Origin: Rhyzopertha dominica
Taxonomy: Eukaryota > Arthropoda > Insecta > Coleoptera > Bostrichidae
DNA length: 64,000 nt
Assembly (NCBI GenBank): GCA_025024175.1
Contig: QCXZ01000064.1
Location: 50,613,325 to 50,677,324 of the forward strand
Direction: 5' to 3'
Under the pieces are notes generated by a model that was not told the origin of the DNA, made no database searches, and saw only the letters and a list, made by a program, of their open reading frames with translations. Position 1 is the first letter of the stretch. Each line of letters starts with the position of its first letter. Of this stretch, positions 1 to 11,161 are shown piece after piece. The position numbers were made by a program, and so were the translations under genes.

Positions 1-428
1 ATGAACGTTAAATTCTGCTCCTGAAGTATATAGTTTTATTAAAAAATGAACATTAAATAAAGCCAAAATGGGTAATCTGAGAGGACATTGTTAACAAAAT
101 GATAATTACAAAGTAAATCCCGACTTTGGAGTAAGTATTATAATAATTTATGTGAGTTTATTCCGCTGGTCTGACGAGAAGGCGACATTTAGCCTAAATC
201 GCTTACCATTAAACAATAAAAGGAATTTGGAGTTAAATCACTAGAAACAAACAAATAATTAAAATAATAATTAATTTAAAGAGGATTCAATATACAGGGT
301 GTTCCATTTAAAGAAACGAAGTCGACTTCAACTTCCTGGATAACCGGAATTGACTAATTCAAAAATATTTTGATTATTTTAATGAAACCTCGTCATAACA
401 GCTCATATACTTCATGTATACGAGAGTA
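1..428. other. Intronic stretch with a lone CAGGGTG-type terminus
   Basis: AT-rich DNA inside the Hnf4 gene, in the intron after the finger 1 exon. At 293 it holds TACAGGGTGTTCCATTTAAA, a terminus typical of insect IS630/Tc1-mariner-like elements. I did not find a partner end. Nothing else is recognised. Confidence 0.4.
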
Positions 429-1449
429 TACAGGGTCCGCCACCTAAAACTCCCCAGGCTCGTATTTTCTTTATTTTTTTACGTACAACCTTAAGTTATA
501 TGTCAAATTGTAGGTGTTTTTAAACGCTTTAAAAATAGCTTGGTGGTTGTCCAAAAAAAGTTTTATAGATTATCATATTTTGTGTTTAAAGCTATTTTTT
601 GTAAATATTTATTAACCTTACCTCGTATAATAAATATTACTTCACAGTTCAATGCCGACTTTTGTCTTCTTCAATTTGTGTCATTACCATGTATGCGTAA
701 TTTTTACTCTTTCTGAGTGAAAAACAAGAAAAACTAGTCGCCGCCATGTTCTTTAAATAGGGTTGTTCAGAATTTTTAAGTGTTAGTTTAGTAGCTTATT
801 ACGGTACAAATTGTGCCTACATACCTATGGCTGCACACAAAACCTAAAAATTTTGAGTAACTTTTTAATACATAAAGTACAAAGTTCGTTCTACAGAGAG
901 AGAGGCTAGGAAATGAAACCAACCCCGTGACGAGGCGTGTAGGCGATGTAGAAAACCAAACTAGCCTCGCCGCAGGGTTTCGCTTTCTAGCCACTCCAAC
1001 TTTGTACTTAATTTATTTAAAAGTTACTCAAAATTTTGGGGTTTTATGTGCAGCGATGGGTATGTAGGCATAATTTGTACCATAATAAGCTACTAAACTA
1101 ACACTTAAAAAATTGTGAACGGCCCTATAACAGAACATGGCGGCGACTAGTGTTTCTTGTTTTTCACTAAGGAGTCAAAATTACGCATACATGGTAATGA
1201 CACAAATTGGAGAAGACAAAAATCGGCATGCAACTATGAAGCAATATTTATTATACGGGGTAAGGTTAAAAATATTTACAAAAATTAACTTAATTTGCAA
1301 AATATCAAATCTGCAAAAAAAAAATTTGACCCTCACTATGCTATTTTTAAAGAGTTCAAAAAGACCTACAATTTGACATATACCTTCAGGTTGTACCTAA
1401 AAAACAAAGAAAATACGAGCCTGGGGAGTTTTAGGTGGCGGACCCTGTA
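429..1449. mobile_element. Foldback MITE with arms of about 460 bp
   Basis: The left arm (429 to about 895) is repeated in reverse complement as the right arm (about 991-1449). The ends are TACAGGGTCCGCCACC and its complement, flanked by TA duplications at 427-428 and 1450-1451. Similarity runs the full length of both arms with scattered substitutions, leaving a centre of about 95 bp. No transposase is encoded. The 79-codon open frame at 1137-1376 lies within one arm and is not a believable gene. The TA target site and CAGGG ends point to mobilisation by an IS630/Tc1-mariner-class transposase. An RNA copy could form a very long hairpin. Confidence 0.85.
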
Positions 1450-3060
1450 TAAGTACATACAGTGTATATAAATATACTCATGTCTTTAACATGTTTTTGG
1501 TATATTGCGCACTTGCCTTTATATTAAATATTAAAATAGTATGAAATAAGTGAATATGTACTTAAGAAACCTGCCTAGCAGTTACTTATTTTCCGCAACT
1601 CCATAGTGATGTGATCTGATATCTCAATAGCCAAAAAACTAACGCTAATTAGTAGATATTACATATCATAGCGCTTTATTGCCTTAGTTAAGAATTATAA
1701 GTCAATTTATATACCAGGTACTTTGAAATTTGCCAGAAATAACTGCAACATGTATTATGTGCAAGAATCAATAACCTCTCCAAGTTGTCTTGCCTGTCAA
1801 TGTGCTATTTACCGTCAACAACAATAATAGCTTTCTCGTATAGATAAGCTCAATAATTCAATATTTGATTAATTATAGTTTATTGCCTCATAAAAAGTCC
1901 GATGGAAAAATTAATAGAACAATATATTACAACATCTCATATTTAGATAAAACCCATTCCTCGTTATAATTGTGCCTTGACCCACTTCCTGTTTAGACGG
2001 GACTTTATCGCACGAAGTTTTATGGTCCCAACTATCCGGCGAATCAGAAAAAACTGCTGCACTGTATGGGAGAAGTTAATAAATAAACAAGGCATTCAAT
2101 ATTCCAAAAACTGGGTTTAACAATCGACCTTATCTTAATGCAGGAGCAAGGACGAAAAATACCAAAACGCTTGACACAGGTAACAAATATTTACTTAAAT
2201 TAGATAACTAGTATTGTGTGATTCGGGTGTGGAATACTTTTAATGTAAAAGCATCTTATGCGTAAAGAAAAAAAATTTCTTCCAAAATACTAGGTAAATC
2301 ATATTTGAAAGCTGATCTGACTATACTTCAATTAATACAATTTAGAAACCTTGAATGAGGACGGAAACATTACACCAACTGCCGCTCAGGACCAGCTGAC
2401 ATAAAACTAAAGCATCCTTCAAGACAGGTTCTTACAACTAAGCCCATTTGCGTTATCATACATTTCTTACTCAGGGCAATAAACATGCGATGAAATGACA
2501 TGCTACCTTCAAGTAATTAATTTAAATGCAACACGACTCGATAAACGCTGCGATCAAATGAAGCATGTTCACCTCGGTTACTAATTGCAAGAATTGACAG
2601 TTTTTCTTTTTCTCTTAAAGCGAAAGTTGATAGGTTATCTAAAAGCATCTGTATTCTATTTGTTGGTAATAGTTGCTAACAACACGTGCAGTCGTTGAAT
2701 AAATACGATAAAACTATTACTTCTATAACCTTTATGAAAAGGCTATTTCTGCTAAAACTTGATTTTCGTTCTTAGTGAGAAAAAATCTCGTACGTAATTT
2801 TCGGCACTACAGCCGAAAATTACCTACTAATTTTCAGCAATATCTAGTTGTCCATAATCTAGCTGTAACCGTATCGATGTCATTATTAAAGTCACCTTAA
2901 TTTGTTTTTGTAGCGGATTCGCTATGAATTTTGATTCAGAAAATGACTTGGATAAAAAATCAAGCAGAACAAACCTCTGCGGACCAACCACCCGAAAAAT
3001 AAAAAAGAGGTTTGAAGAAATTTACATACAGTAAATTCATTTCAACCCCAGAAATCAGTA
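1450..3060. other. No gene seen
   Basis: AT-rich intronic DNA. The only structure noted is a perfect 12-bp hairpin at 2794-2823. Confidence 0.5.
2794..2823. repeat. Perfect short hairpin
   Basis: GTAATTTTCGGC and its exact reverse complement enclose the 6-base loop ACTACA. No coding context. It could be the core of a small MITE. Confidence 0.6.
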
Positions 3061-4173
3061 ACAGATCAACTATTCGTGTTAAAGGAATTACAAGACATGT
3101 ATGGAGAATACAGCAAAGAATTACACATCATATTCATAGACATACGACTCTCTGAAGCGAAAACATATCCTAAAAGCAATGGAAAAGCTGAACATCCTAA
3201 AGAAACTCATAGATTTAGCACACATGACACTTGAAAACACAGTAAATAGGGTAAGATGGAGAGGGAGAACGTCAGAAAGTTTTGAGGTTCGAGATGGAGT
3301 CAGACAAGGGGACCCACTGTCAACATTATTATTTTATATATCTTTAGAAATGGTGCTTAGAGAAAGCAAGGTAAATCGGTCAGGAAGCGTAATAAACAGG
3401 GGACATCAGTGCATTGCATATGCAGATGACGTGGAAATAATAGCAAACAAAAAAGAAGATCTAATTAAAATTGTAAAAAAGACTCAAAGCAAGCGCAAAA
3501 AGGGTGGGGTTGCAAATTAACACTCAAAAGTCAAAGTATATGGTGATGTCAAGACACCCCGACAGAGTAAAAAGTAAAATCAGTAAACTATCTAGGGGTA
3601 CAAATATCAGAAGACGGAAGGGATGACGAAGAAATAAAAGCCAGGCTAGTAAAGGGAGATAAAGCAGCGGGGGCAATAAACTTCATATTCAAATCCAAAC
3701 ACTTGTCGTGGAAAGCAAAACTTCGAATTTACAGAACAGTTGTGAGACCGACAGTGACATATGGGTGTGAGGTGTGGAAGATAGGCACTTTAAAAGAATC
3801 TAGGCTGCTCATTTGGGAAAGGAAGATCTTAAGAAGAATATTTGGAGGAAAGAAGCCAGGTGGAGTGTGGCATAGAAGAACTAATAGTGAACTATCAAAG
3901 TTATATGACGAACCAAGTATTGTGCAGTTTGTGAGACAACAGAGAGTAAGATGGCTGGGGCACGTGCAAAGGATGAAAAACGCGAGAGCAACAAAGACGG
4001 TACTGAATATTGACCTGCTGGGAAGACGAGCAAGAGGGAGACCGAGGAACCGATGGAAGGAGGAAGTGATCCAGGATATAGAAAAAATGGGAGTGATGGA
4101 CTGGAAAACCAAGGCAAAGGACCGAGTAGAATGGCGAAAAATAACACACGCTATGGGCCGTTACGGCCTGTGA
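3061..4173 (+). pseudogene. Decayed non-LTR retrotransposon, C-terminal RT part
   Basis: Three reading-frame pieces together resemble the reverse transcriptase and C-terminal part of a LINE. From 3061, TDQLFVLKELQDMY...IIFIDI matches RT motifs before the first Asp, then the frame breaks. From 3179-3520 the frame holds the RQGDPLS and AYADD motifs (catalytic Asp pair near 3424-3432). From 3703-4173 it holds TYGCEVW, RWLGHVQRM and RARGRPRNRW, the C-terminal signature common in insect LINEs of the RTE and related groups. The element ends with GRYGL and a stop, followed by a short TATA-rich tail. The endonuclease part is missing, so the copy is 5'-truncated. Frameshifts between the pieces make it inactive. 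The clade assignment is tentative. Confidence 0.85.
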
Positions 4174-4189
4174 AAGCGATATATGTATA

Positions 4190-5160
4190 TATAAATTCAT
4201 GGATAATCTGATAAAAGAGTACATTCATTTTCGGAAATTGAACTGCTTGCACAGTTTGACAGAAACCTTGAGACATCGACCGTATGGTCTATATATTGGA
4301 TGTTAAGAACAACCTTAACCTTAAAAATGATACCGATATCAGTAATTATACCAAGTTGAAACGAAAATTCGGCGCTTTTAAAAGTAAGAAGTCTAGAACT
4401 TTTTCTGCCCAAGAAATAAACACATTCTTAACAAATGCAGCCAATTCAAAATATTTACTGACTAAAGTAAGGTAAAAGATATTAATGTATTGCTTCAAGA
4501 AATACTTAGTGGAACAAATGTATTTAGATTGCTTTAAATTTTTAGAACTTCTGGCGCTTGCCGCAGCCGCGAATTAAACGATTTGACAGTACATAATGTC
4601 AAAGTTTTTGGAAGTACAGATCTCATTGAAATATCTAACACAAAGAAAGATATCACGTCCGTTTCATATTTCATGTCAGATTTCTAAAAGATATATGCAC
4701 CTTCGTCTACTAAATACGGTTCAAATTAACTCACGATATTTTTATTAATCACCAAAATGGGAAATGCAGTAGGCAAATTGTCGGAATTAATAAATTTTGT
4801 ACAATTCCCATGGAAATAGCTCAGTATCAAAATCTGCCTTTTTTTAAATATACCGGACATAGCTTTCGCAGAACTTCGGCTACTGAAGGAGGATGCACGA
4901 GGTGACCTTCAACTAGACCGCCACGGAGGCTGAAGATCTAGTAACGCTGCGGAAGGATATGCTGACGAATCAAGTGATTATAACAGTGAAACACAGGCCA
5001 AAATTTTACATTCTGTACATAATGCAACGACAACATGTTCAGAGTCCAGTTAAATAGCATCTCCATCTGAAATGACATTTGTTAACAGAACCGATGTAGC
5101 ATATTCCACTTCACGTAAAACTTTGACTGTGAAACGCCTTTAATATTAAACAATTGTTCC
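4190..5160 (+). pseudogene. Decayed Crypton-type tyrosine recombinase
   Basis: Read with frameshifts, this stretch carries the ordered landmarks of a Crypton-like tyrosine recombinase. TSTVWSIYWMLRTTL (near 4273) resembles the core-binding helices, followed by KKSRTFSAQEINTFL and NSKYLLTKV (to about 4470). SGACRSRELNDLTV (near 4550-4600) contains the catalytic Arg. PMEIAQYQNLPFFKYTGHSF followed by RRTSAT (about 4806-4885) contains the HxxR box. LDRHGG...SSNAAEGYADESSDYN (about 4914-4985) contains the position of the nucleophilic Tyr. Such proteins cut and rejoin DNA through a covalent Tyr link and are found in Cryptons and in related animal genes. Stops and frameshifts show this copy is dead. 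It begins directly after the LINE tail at 4173, so one element may have inserted beside the other. No terminal repeats were identified. Confidence 0.8.
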
Positions 5161-5756
5161 AATATTATCATTAATCAATATTAAAAAAATAATTTCTCAG
5201 AATATAATTGACGAAATTAACTTAAGATGTCATTATCGCAATACAAAATTTACACAAATTGTTCAAAGAAGCCGAACCGGAAAAGCAAGAGCTAGACGGT
5301 GTCGGAGTAGAACATCAGAATACTCAGAACGCCGAGATCGTCATCTTAAGCTTTTTATTATAATATAATAATAAGAGATCGTTATAATAATAATATAATA
5401 TAATAAGAGATTCTTACGAGGGCACTTACAGACACGTGCTAACCTATCATTGAGCATCGTGTAACCGACTATAGAGTTAGAGTGGTACAAAGAGTGAATA
5501 GGGTACTGTTGTCTTTAGCGCCTAATCTAGATTTAGTCTGGTTATGCATGATGATCGAGTATACGAAAACGATGTGATGAAAGACGCCATCCTCAATTTC
5601 GGGCAGACAGGAATGTGAGTTGGAGTAAATCTTTTGTTCTTCATCAGAGGTAGCATGACCACTTTGCGTTATATATCAAAAGCGGAATGTAACCACAAGT
5701 TTTGGCCTACCTGAGGATCTCCTTCAATCCACTTATTAACGAAGACAATGCACATA
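5161..5756. other. No gene seen
   Basis: Intronic DNA. A short ATA/TAA-rich patch lies at about 5355-5410. Nothing else is recognised. Confidence 0.4.
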
Positions 5757-6205
5757 TAGGGTGTTTCTTTTTTTCGACATTTAGAGTAGGATCTCGGAAA
5801 GTAGCGAAAAAAGAAAGACAGTTTAATTAGGAAAGATTTACAGTTTAACGAGCCTTCATGGCTTACTAGATATTATGAAAAGAAACAAATTTTGGTGATA
5901 TCTGCTCAAAAACCGAAAAGTCGGGAAATCCAGAAGGGCATTGAACTGGTCTCTTTCTTTCAATCCATTTAGATAATTTCACACTGCCCTTATACCAACA
6001 TATGTTAGAATTTCTTTAGGTGGAAACTGAGATAAGATGCACCATTTAAAGACCCACCAAAAATATGCGGACCAAAAACTGTTGACCCCTTGATGACACA
6101 CCATACTTTAAATCCGAATTTTATAAGGGACCTCCACTGTTGAACATGATGAGGACTTCTCTGCATCCAGAGATGTTTGTTATGCCTATTGAACCTGTGA
6201 ATCAT
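5757..6205 (-). pseudogene. Decayed IS630/Tc1-mariner-like transposase
   Basis: On the minus strand, the frame at 6005-6205 reads RFNRHNKHLWMQ...FGFKVWCVIKGS...GPHIFGGSLNGASYL. This matches the usual VNRHN...VWCGI...GP.F..G.LNG.YL block between the first and second catalytic Asp. Further along the minus strand, in another frame (about 5895-5960), KWIERKRPVQCPSGFPDF matches the RWIGRKGP..WP.RSPD block with the third Asp. The outer end at about 5755 reads ACATATAGGGTGTTTC, like the CAGGG-type ends of this group. The second Asp block is not readable and several stops are present, so the copy is inactive. The far end was not found. Confidence 0.7.
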
Positions 6206-7639
6206 GTTTCACCACTCTTACATAGATTTTGTAATATGCTAGCAAACACATTTGTTCCTGCAAATTCATTTAATTGACTTGAAGTGTCCTTTGGTTCATT
6301 GAAGGAGCCACAACTTCCTTAATTATTATGCAATCTCTTGTTTTCTTAAATATAGGCAAAGAAGGAATTTGTTTCTAACACCTGACAATATAAACTCTTC
6401 CAAGAAAAGGGCCTTTAAAAAAAGAGAAGTTATATATCATAATATCTCAAAAATGATAGCTTACTTTCAAAATTGAATAACGTTATCTGATTGGGGACTT
6501 AATTTTCTACAAGTTTCTACCGATGTTACCTATAGGAATAAGAAGATATCACTAGAGTTTTTCATATCTAGTTAGCCGTGAACTTTTTCAAGAATCTATA
6601 AAGTGCATTAGATTAGGTTCCTAAACTACAAATCTTTTCTCATTTAACCTTCCTTTTTTCTTCGCCAGTTTTGAAGATCTAAAACACGTCCTAATAATTA
6701 GAATTACTTTGGACTACTTTCAACAAAATAGCATCAATTTGTTGCTTCGACCACCAATATCGCCTCATCTTTAACCTATTGAATACACCTGAGGCATTAA
6801 GGTTAGAAGAATTTACCACATCCTCCACAGATTTTAACGGTTTTCATGATGCTATATAGGAAGTCTAGAAAGAGACACCTCAAGAGAAATCAACTATTTG
6901 ATTAGATCAATGACTTGGTGTGTAAATGAGATCGATTCTCTTCTGTTCTTTACCCCAATGTACAGTAAAGTTTATTGTTTATTTGCATGTCAATCAATAT
7001 ATTTCAACAAACAGACCGATCTATCACCGCTCAACCAAACTGGCAAAAAAGATGGTGGTTCAAACATATTCAATTAGAAATAAACGTCATCTCTATGCAA
7101 ACCAAAACTAAAGTTGAAATAATTGGGATTTAAGCCAACAAAAAAATAAAATAGTAAATCGAATTTGATGAAACCATATTTACAGATAGAATCTGATCGA
7201 CGAACAATGAAATGTGTTCTGTTGTTTTCAGTTTTCAGTATCTAGAAACCAGCTTAACTCTTTGCTTTTATGGGAAAAAAAACTAAAAACTGGTGTTAAA
7301 ACCAGAATATTAATAAAATAAAGTTCCTACTTTGTTCAATAAACACTTTGCTTTAGATTGAACTGTAGTTAACTTTATTTTCTTTCGCGAAGTATCCTTA
7401 TCTAGTGTCATACAAAACAAATTTTGTCAGTTATTATAAGAGTTATTTAAAACTGATCAGACTAATGGTATTTAAACAAAAAAAATAATCAAGTTATCCT
7501 AAAAAATTTAAACCGATATTCATTTATTTAGACAATATAATAAGGTCCACCGTTAAAATTATTATATACTGTCAAACATAAACATCAATTTTTGTATCTG
7601 TGCTGTTTAAGACAAAATCTGTAGAAAAAAGAAACATAC
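6206..7639. other. No gene seen next to the Hnf4 finger exon
   Basis: Intron sequence following the finger 1 exon of Hnf4. The N-terminal part of the transposase relic may extend into the first few hundred bases, but I could not support it. No second zinc-finger exon is visible. Confidence 0.4.
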
Positions 7640-7847
7640 CTGCATGTGTATAAATGATTTTTCCTAACGGACCTCCTGAAAAAGCCCTTGCAGCCGTCAC
7701 AGGATGCCGCCCCATAGTGCTTTCCTGTCGCCCTGTCACCACAGATCGCGCAGTGCTGACTCATAGCTGCGGCGGCGGCACCTGCCCCCGACCCTGACAG
7801 GGATGCCGCCAGCGAGCTGTTGCTCGCCATTGTCATCTCCGAGTCTA
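7640..7847 (-). CDS. Hnf4: Hnf4 exon encoding DNA-binding domain zinc finger 1
   Basis: This 208-base minus-strand exon lies between a pyrimidine-rich acceptor (TTTGTTTCAG, exon from 7847) and a donor (TGCAG then GTATGT, intron from 7639). Joined to the upstream exon it encodes residues 49-117 plus two bases of the next Arg codon. An Ala/Gly/Ser-rich linker is followed by the first C4 zinc finger of a nuclear receptor, with cysteines at about 81, 84, 98 and 101 ([14 protein letters not shown] and [15 protein letters not shown]). The P-box CDGCKG and the ending NHLYTCR are diagnostic of HNF4, and the exon break at this Arg is where I would expect it in this family. HNF4 binds DR1 elements as a homodimer in the nucleus and controls lipid and glucose metabolism genes in gut, fat body and related tissues. 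Finger 2 and the ligand-binding domain are not in the window. An internal Met (MTMASN) could start a short isoform. Confidence 0.95.
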
Positions 7848-10800
7848 CTGAAACAAAGAGCAGAATAGAAAACTCTTATCGTCAAATGTGCCGTTCAAGC
7901 ATTTCTCCAATATATGTTAAAGGTACAATAAATTGCATTTTAAATGGGGCAAAAAATTAATCATCCAAAACTACAGAAAGCAAAATTGAACTGTACAATT
8001 TAAATGAGGAGTAGCAAATGACTATATTGTCTGGTAAAGTATTTTTCTAGTGCCATAAATATAAACCCTTATATACGCTGATATTCACATAGTGTGTTCA
8101 CGTTCAACAGTTTACAATAACAAATTTTTTGTTTAGTTTGATGTGTTCTATCTAATACGCGCTATGTAAAATGGGAAGATAGGAACGCGTTCCATTTCAA
8201 ATAACAAATTTGTGGTACAAATCTCAATGAGTTGGTACTCGGCAGTCTTAGAAGAAACTTCTGAGAAAGCTGATAGCATGATCAGTAAAACGTCAAGCGC
8301 AAAGCATCATAGCAACATCCGAAAAGCAATCCTTTACTGTAAATATCTTCAGTATTATAAGCGTCTTAAAATTAACGTGGCGGTCACTACGATTAAGTTT
8401 TATGTGTTTTTCATACATTTTTAGTGAATTAAATTCATTAGTGCCATCCACTTCGCTTGTTACTCATTACTTTTCATTAACATATCTTAATTGGCTTCCT
8501 TTAGTTAGTAGGTGTTGGCAAGTTTTGTAAAGTTAAACCGGGAATGTCGGCTAATATATGTTATGTAACTTATTAGGCATAAACTGCCCAAAAAAGCTTC
8601 CCATTTGTAATGACTCAAAATAATTATAATTTCCTTCTAAATTTAGCTACTAGTCTTCATTTAAAAAAATACATTGAAAGACTGTACAAACGCATATCCG
8701 CTAAAGATTGTTTACTGTTCGTTCTTTGATGATCTAAAGACTATTTTGCGCAGTATAAAATCTGTTATTATAAATTGTTCATATGAAGCTCGAATAACGA
8801 AAATCTGACGTAATCTTGGCAACAATTTCTCTCCAAGCTAAAGTTATGTCATCTGATAGGATTTATCACGCGCTAATTATTATCCTTTCACCTGTCAAAT
8901 TCCAAGAACATCACAACACAAACACCACCAGGTAGTTACAATTGATTAAAGAACGGACGGATGTATAGAAAAATAAAACCAACACCAAAGACTATTAACA
9001 GAAAAATCCTAGTACACACATCAGATCGCTACATACTGATGGCTAACAATTTCATATTCAGGCTAAAATAATACCTCACCATGCCGTTCTTTGGGATAGC
9101 AAAATAGTAAGTACATTTTTTTGATCTGCCAAGGGTTCAGACATGATGGCTTCATCTAAGAAGGCAAATTTCTCAAGCTTCTAGAAGCTTTTTTAGCGCA
9201 GTGTGAGTACACACATCGTATACGTCAACAGTATAATTAGAAGCAACCTAAAAATCATACACTTAACAGGTTTTTTTAACTTGTAGCACAAGTTTTAAAG
9301 TAGGCAATTACCAACGAAGGTTACACTAATAAGTCTGTACGTGCGACACATGATGTCTCCTGCTTGGAAAGGAATACGCAATAAGATGAATGCGACGAAT
9401 AAAAATAATAGATGCATTTTAGCCGTAATATATAAACTGCAACCTTTGTCAGTCTTACTGCCAAAAACCGCCTGATTCACCTTGCAGATGCGTATGTGTT
9501 GTTTAATAATGAAATTCACGCACGGTTCCAGGTGGCGCTATATTTCTCTGTTAGGTTACATTTGCGATTAGTGTCCATATATTCGGTAACAGTAACACAG
9601 TATTGACAAATCGTTGATTTTTGTGAATTTGATTTGATATAATTCACCTCGCCTAGAATAAATACAATCGATTACATCCAATTATAAAACAAAATGAATT
9701 AAATATAAAAATAAAAACCATAAAAACTTCTGATACAGCTAGTTTCGTCATAAATTGTGGTAATAATTACATAAGAGAGCACAAAAACCGATATCCTAAA
9801 ATTAAAAAAGAAATTACCTTCATTACCGTAACTGTTAAATTATAACCTCTATTAGGTACATGTAATACAATACAACAAACATTAGATGCTAGTAAAGCAA
9901 ATATGTACCTACATTTCATGGACTTTGTAATCGAAGATGTTATATAATACGTAAAATAAGCTAAAACTGTGTTAAGCTGACGCCATATATTACAGTATTA
10001 TTGCTACTGGCGCATATTTTTCTCCGATAAAGCATATCAAGAATTATAGCGAATAAAAAAAAATGCAGATGCAAAACTAAAGGAACCAATGGAAGTCATA
10101 GACATTATTATGCGAAGAACTTAAAGCTTCATATTAATAAGGAAATGTTCCAAAACGATAAAATGAAACCACCGAATGCTAAATACAAGTATATGTGGGA
10201 CATGCAACAGAATAGAAAATTAATGATGTAATGATGAGCCGTTGTATAACAAAAAACTAGATACAGTCAATATAATAAAAAAACTACTCGGTGAAGCAAT
10301 TTGTACATTAATGTACATTAGTCAGCATTTCGCTGTCGAATATACATTTACTAAATCTAAAGCTTGTATCAAAGAAAACAATTTTTTCACTCAACTAAAC
10401 AATAAATGCGACAATAGTAACATCTTTATTAACGGAAATTCCTCCTTTAACAATACTATTCAATTACTAATAAAATACTGTGTAATCCACATTATTTACA
10501 GTACATTTTGTAAATACGTAGCTGTATAGGAATGTAGGAAAGTATTATGACAAAGAATATATGTACAATATATTTAGATCGTTCACTGTGTCACAGTAGT
10601 TAGAATTTATTATTGCATTCGTTAATAGGACAACTAAATACTAAAAGATAAATCAATCGCTTAAGTTTATAAGTAATACAAAAATTTGAAATAGAACTTC
10701 AGAAATGCAAACTGTTATCGCAAATAGTTTTTTAGCATCTGATAGGATTGACAATCTTGTGATGCGTGAATATGGCAATCAATTACGCCCTATTTATTAT

Positions 10801-11127
10801 TATTGACTGGATTTGATATCTCATAAAGACGCACATCTGAATGTTTTATTAACATGAAGCTTAACACTTGCCTGAAACACATGTGGTGAGAAGAAGCAGC
10901 ATTTTACCTTAATGAATAATGATACAGTTAGCAGTATATTCGTCATTACTGGCCAAAAGAACATCCTTACTGGATAAAGGAGACCATAAACATCATCTGT
11001 ATCAAGCGATTTTATGGGGTGGTATGATTAAAAACAACACACTCGGTCCATTTTTCATAGAATGAATTTTAATAGTGAAGCTTATTAGAATTTAATGAAA
11101 AACATTAGTATTTTTAGAAATCGGGCC
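7848..11127. other. No gene seen
   Basis: AT-rich Hnf4 intron DNA. Open frames of 60-95 codons here have no recognisable motifs and are what chance predicts. Confidence 0.4.
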
Positions 11128-11161
11128 ATCGTTTCGCCCGCTCTTGGAGAGGCATCATCAG
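11128..11161 (-). ncRNA. Hammerhead-like motif (variant core)
   Basis: On the minus strand CTGATGA (11155-11161) is followed by one extra T, a GC-rich imperfect hairpin (GCC...GGC) and GAAAC (11131-11135). This is the order of a hammerhead ribozyme core: CUGANGA, stem II, GAAA. The extra base before stem II and the lack of a clear stem III make activity doubtful. Similar motifs are known in the terminal repeats of Penelope-like retroelements. Confidence 0.4.

Noticed and set aside
3729..4224. Three minus-strand frames of 88-127 codons
   Set aside because: They are antisense to the LINE C-terminal region, whose plus-strand reading has clear family motifs.
1..7639. Search for the Hnf4 second zinc-finger exon
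   Set aside because: No sequence resembling the expected RQCVVDKDKRNQCRYCR segment was seen on the minus strand, so it must lie beyond the left edge.
10225..10240. ATGATGAGCC as a possible hammerhead core
   Set aside because: No C-U-G-A start, no stem II and no GAAA follow.
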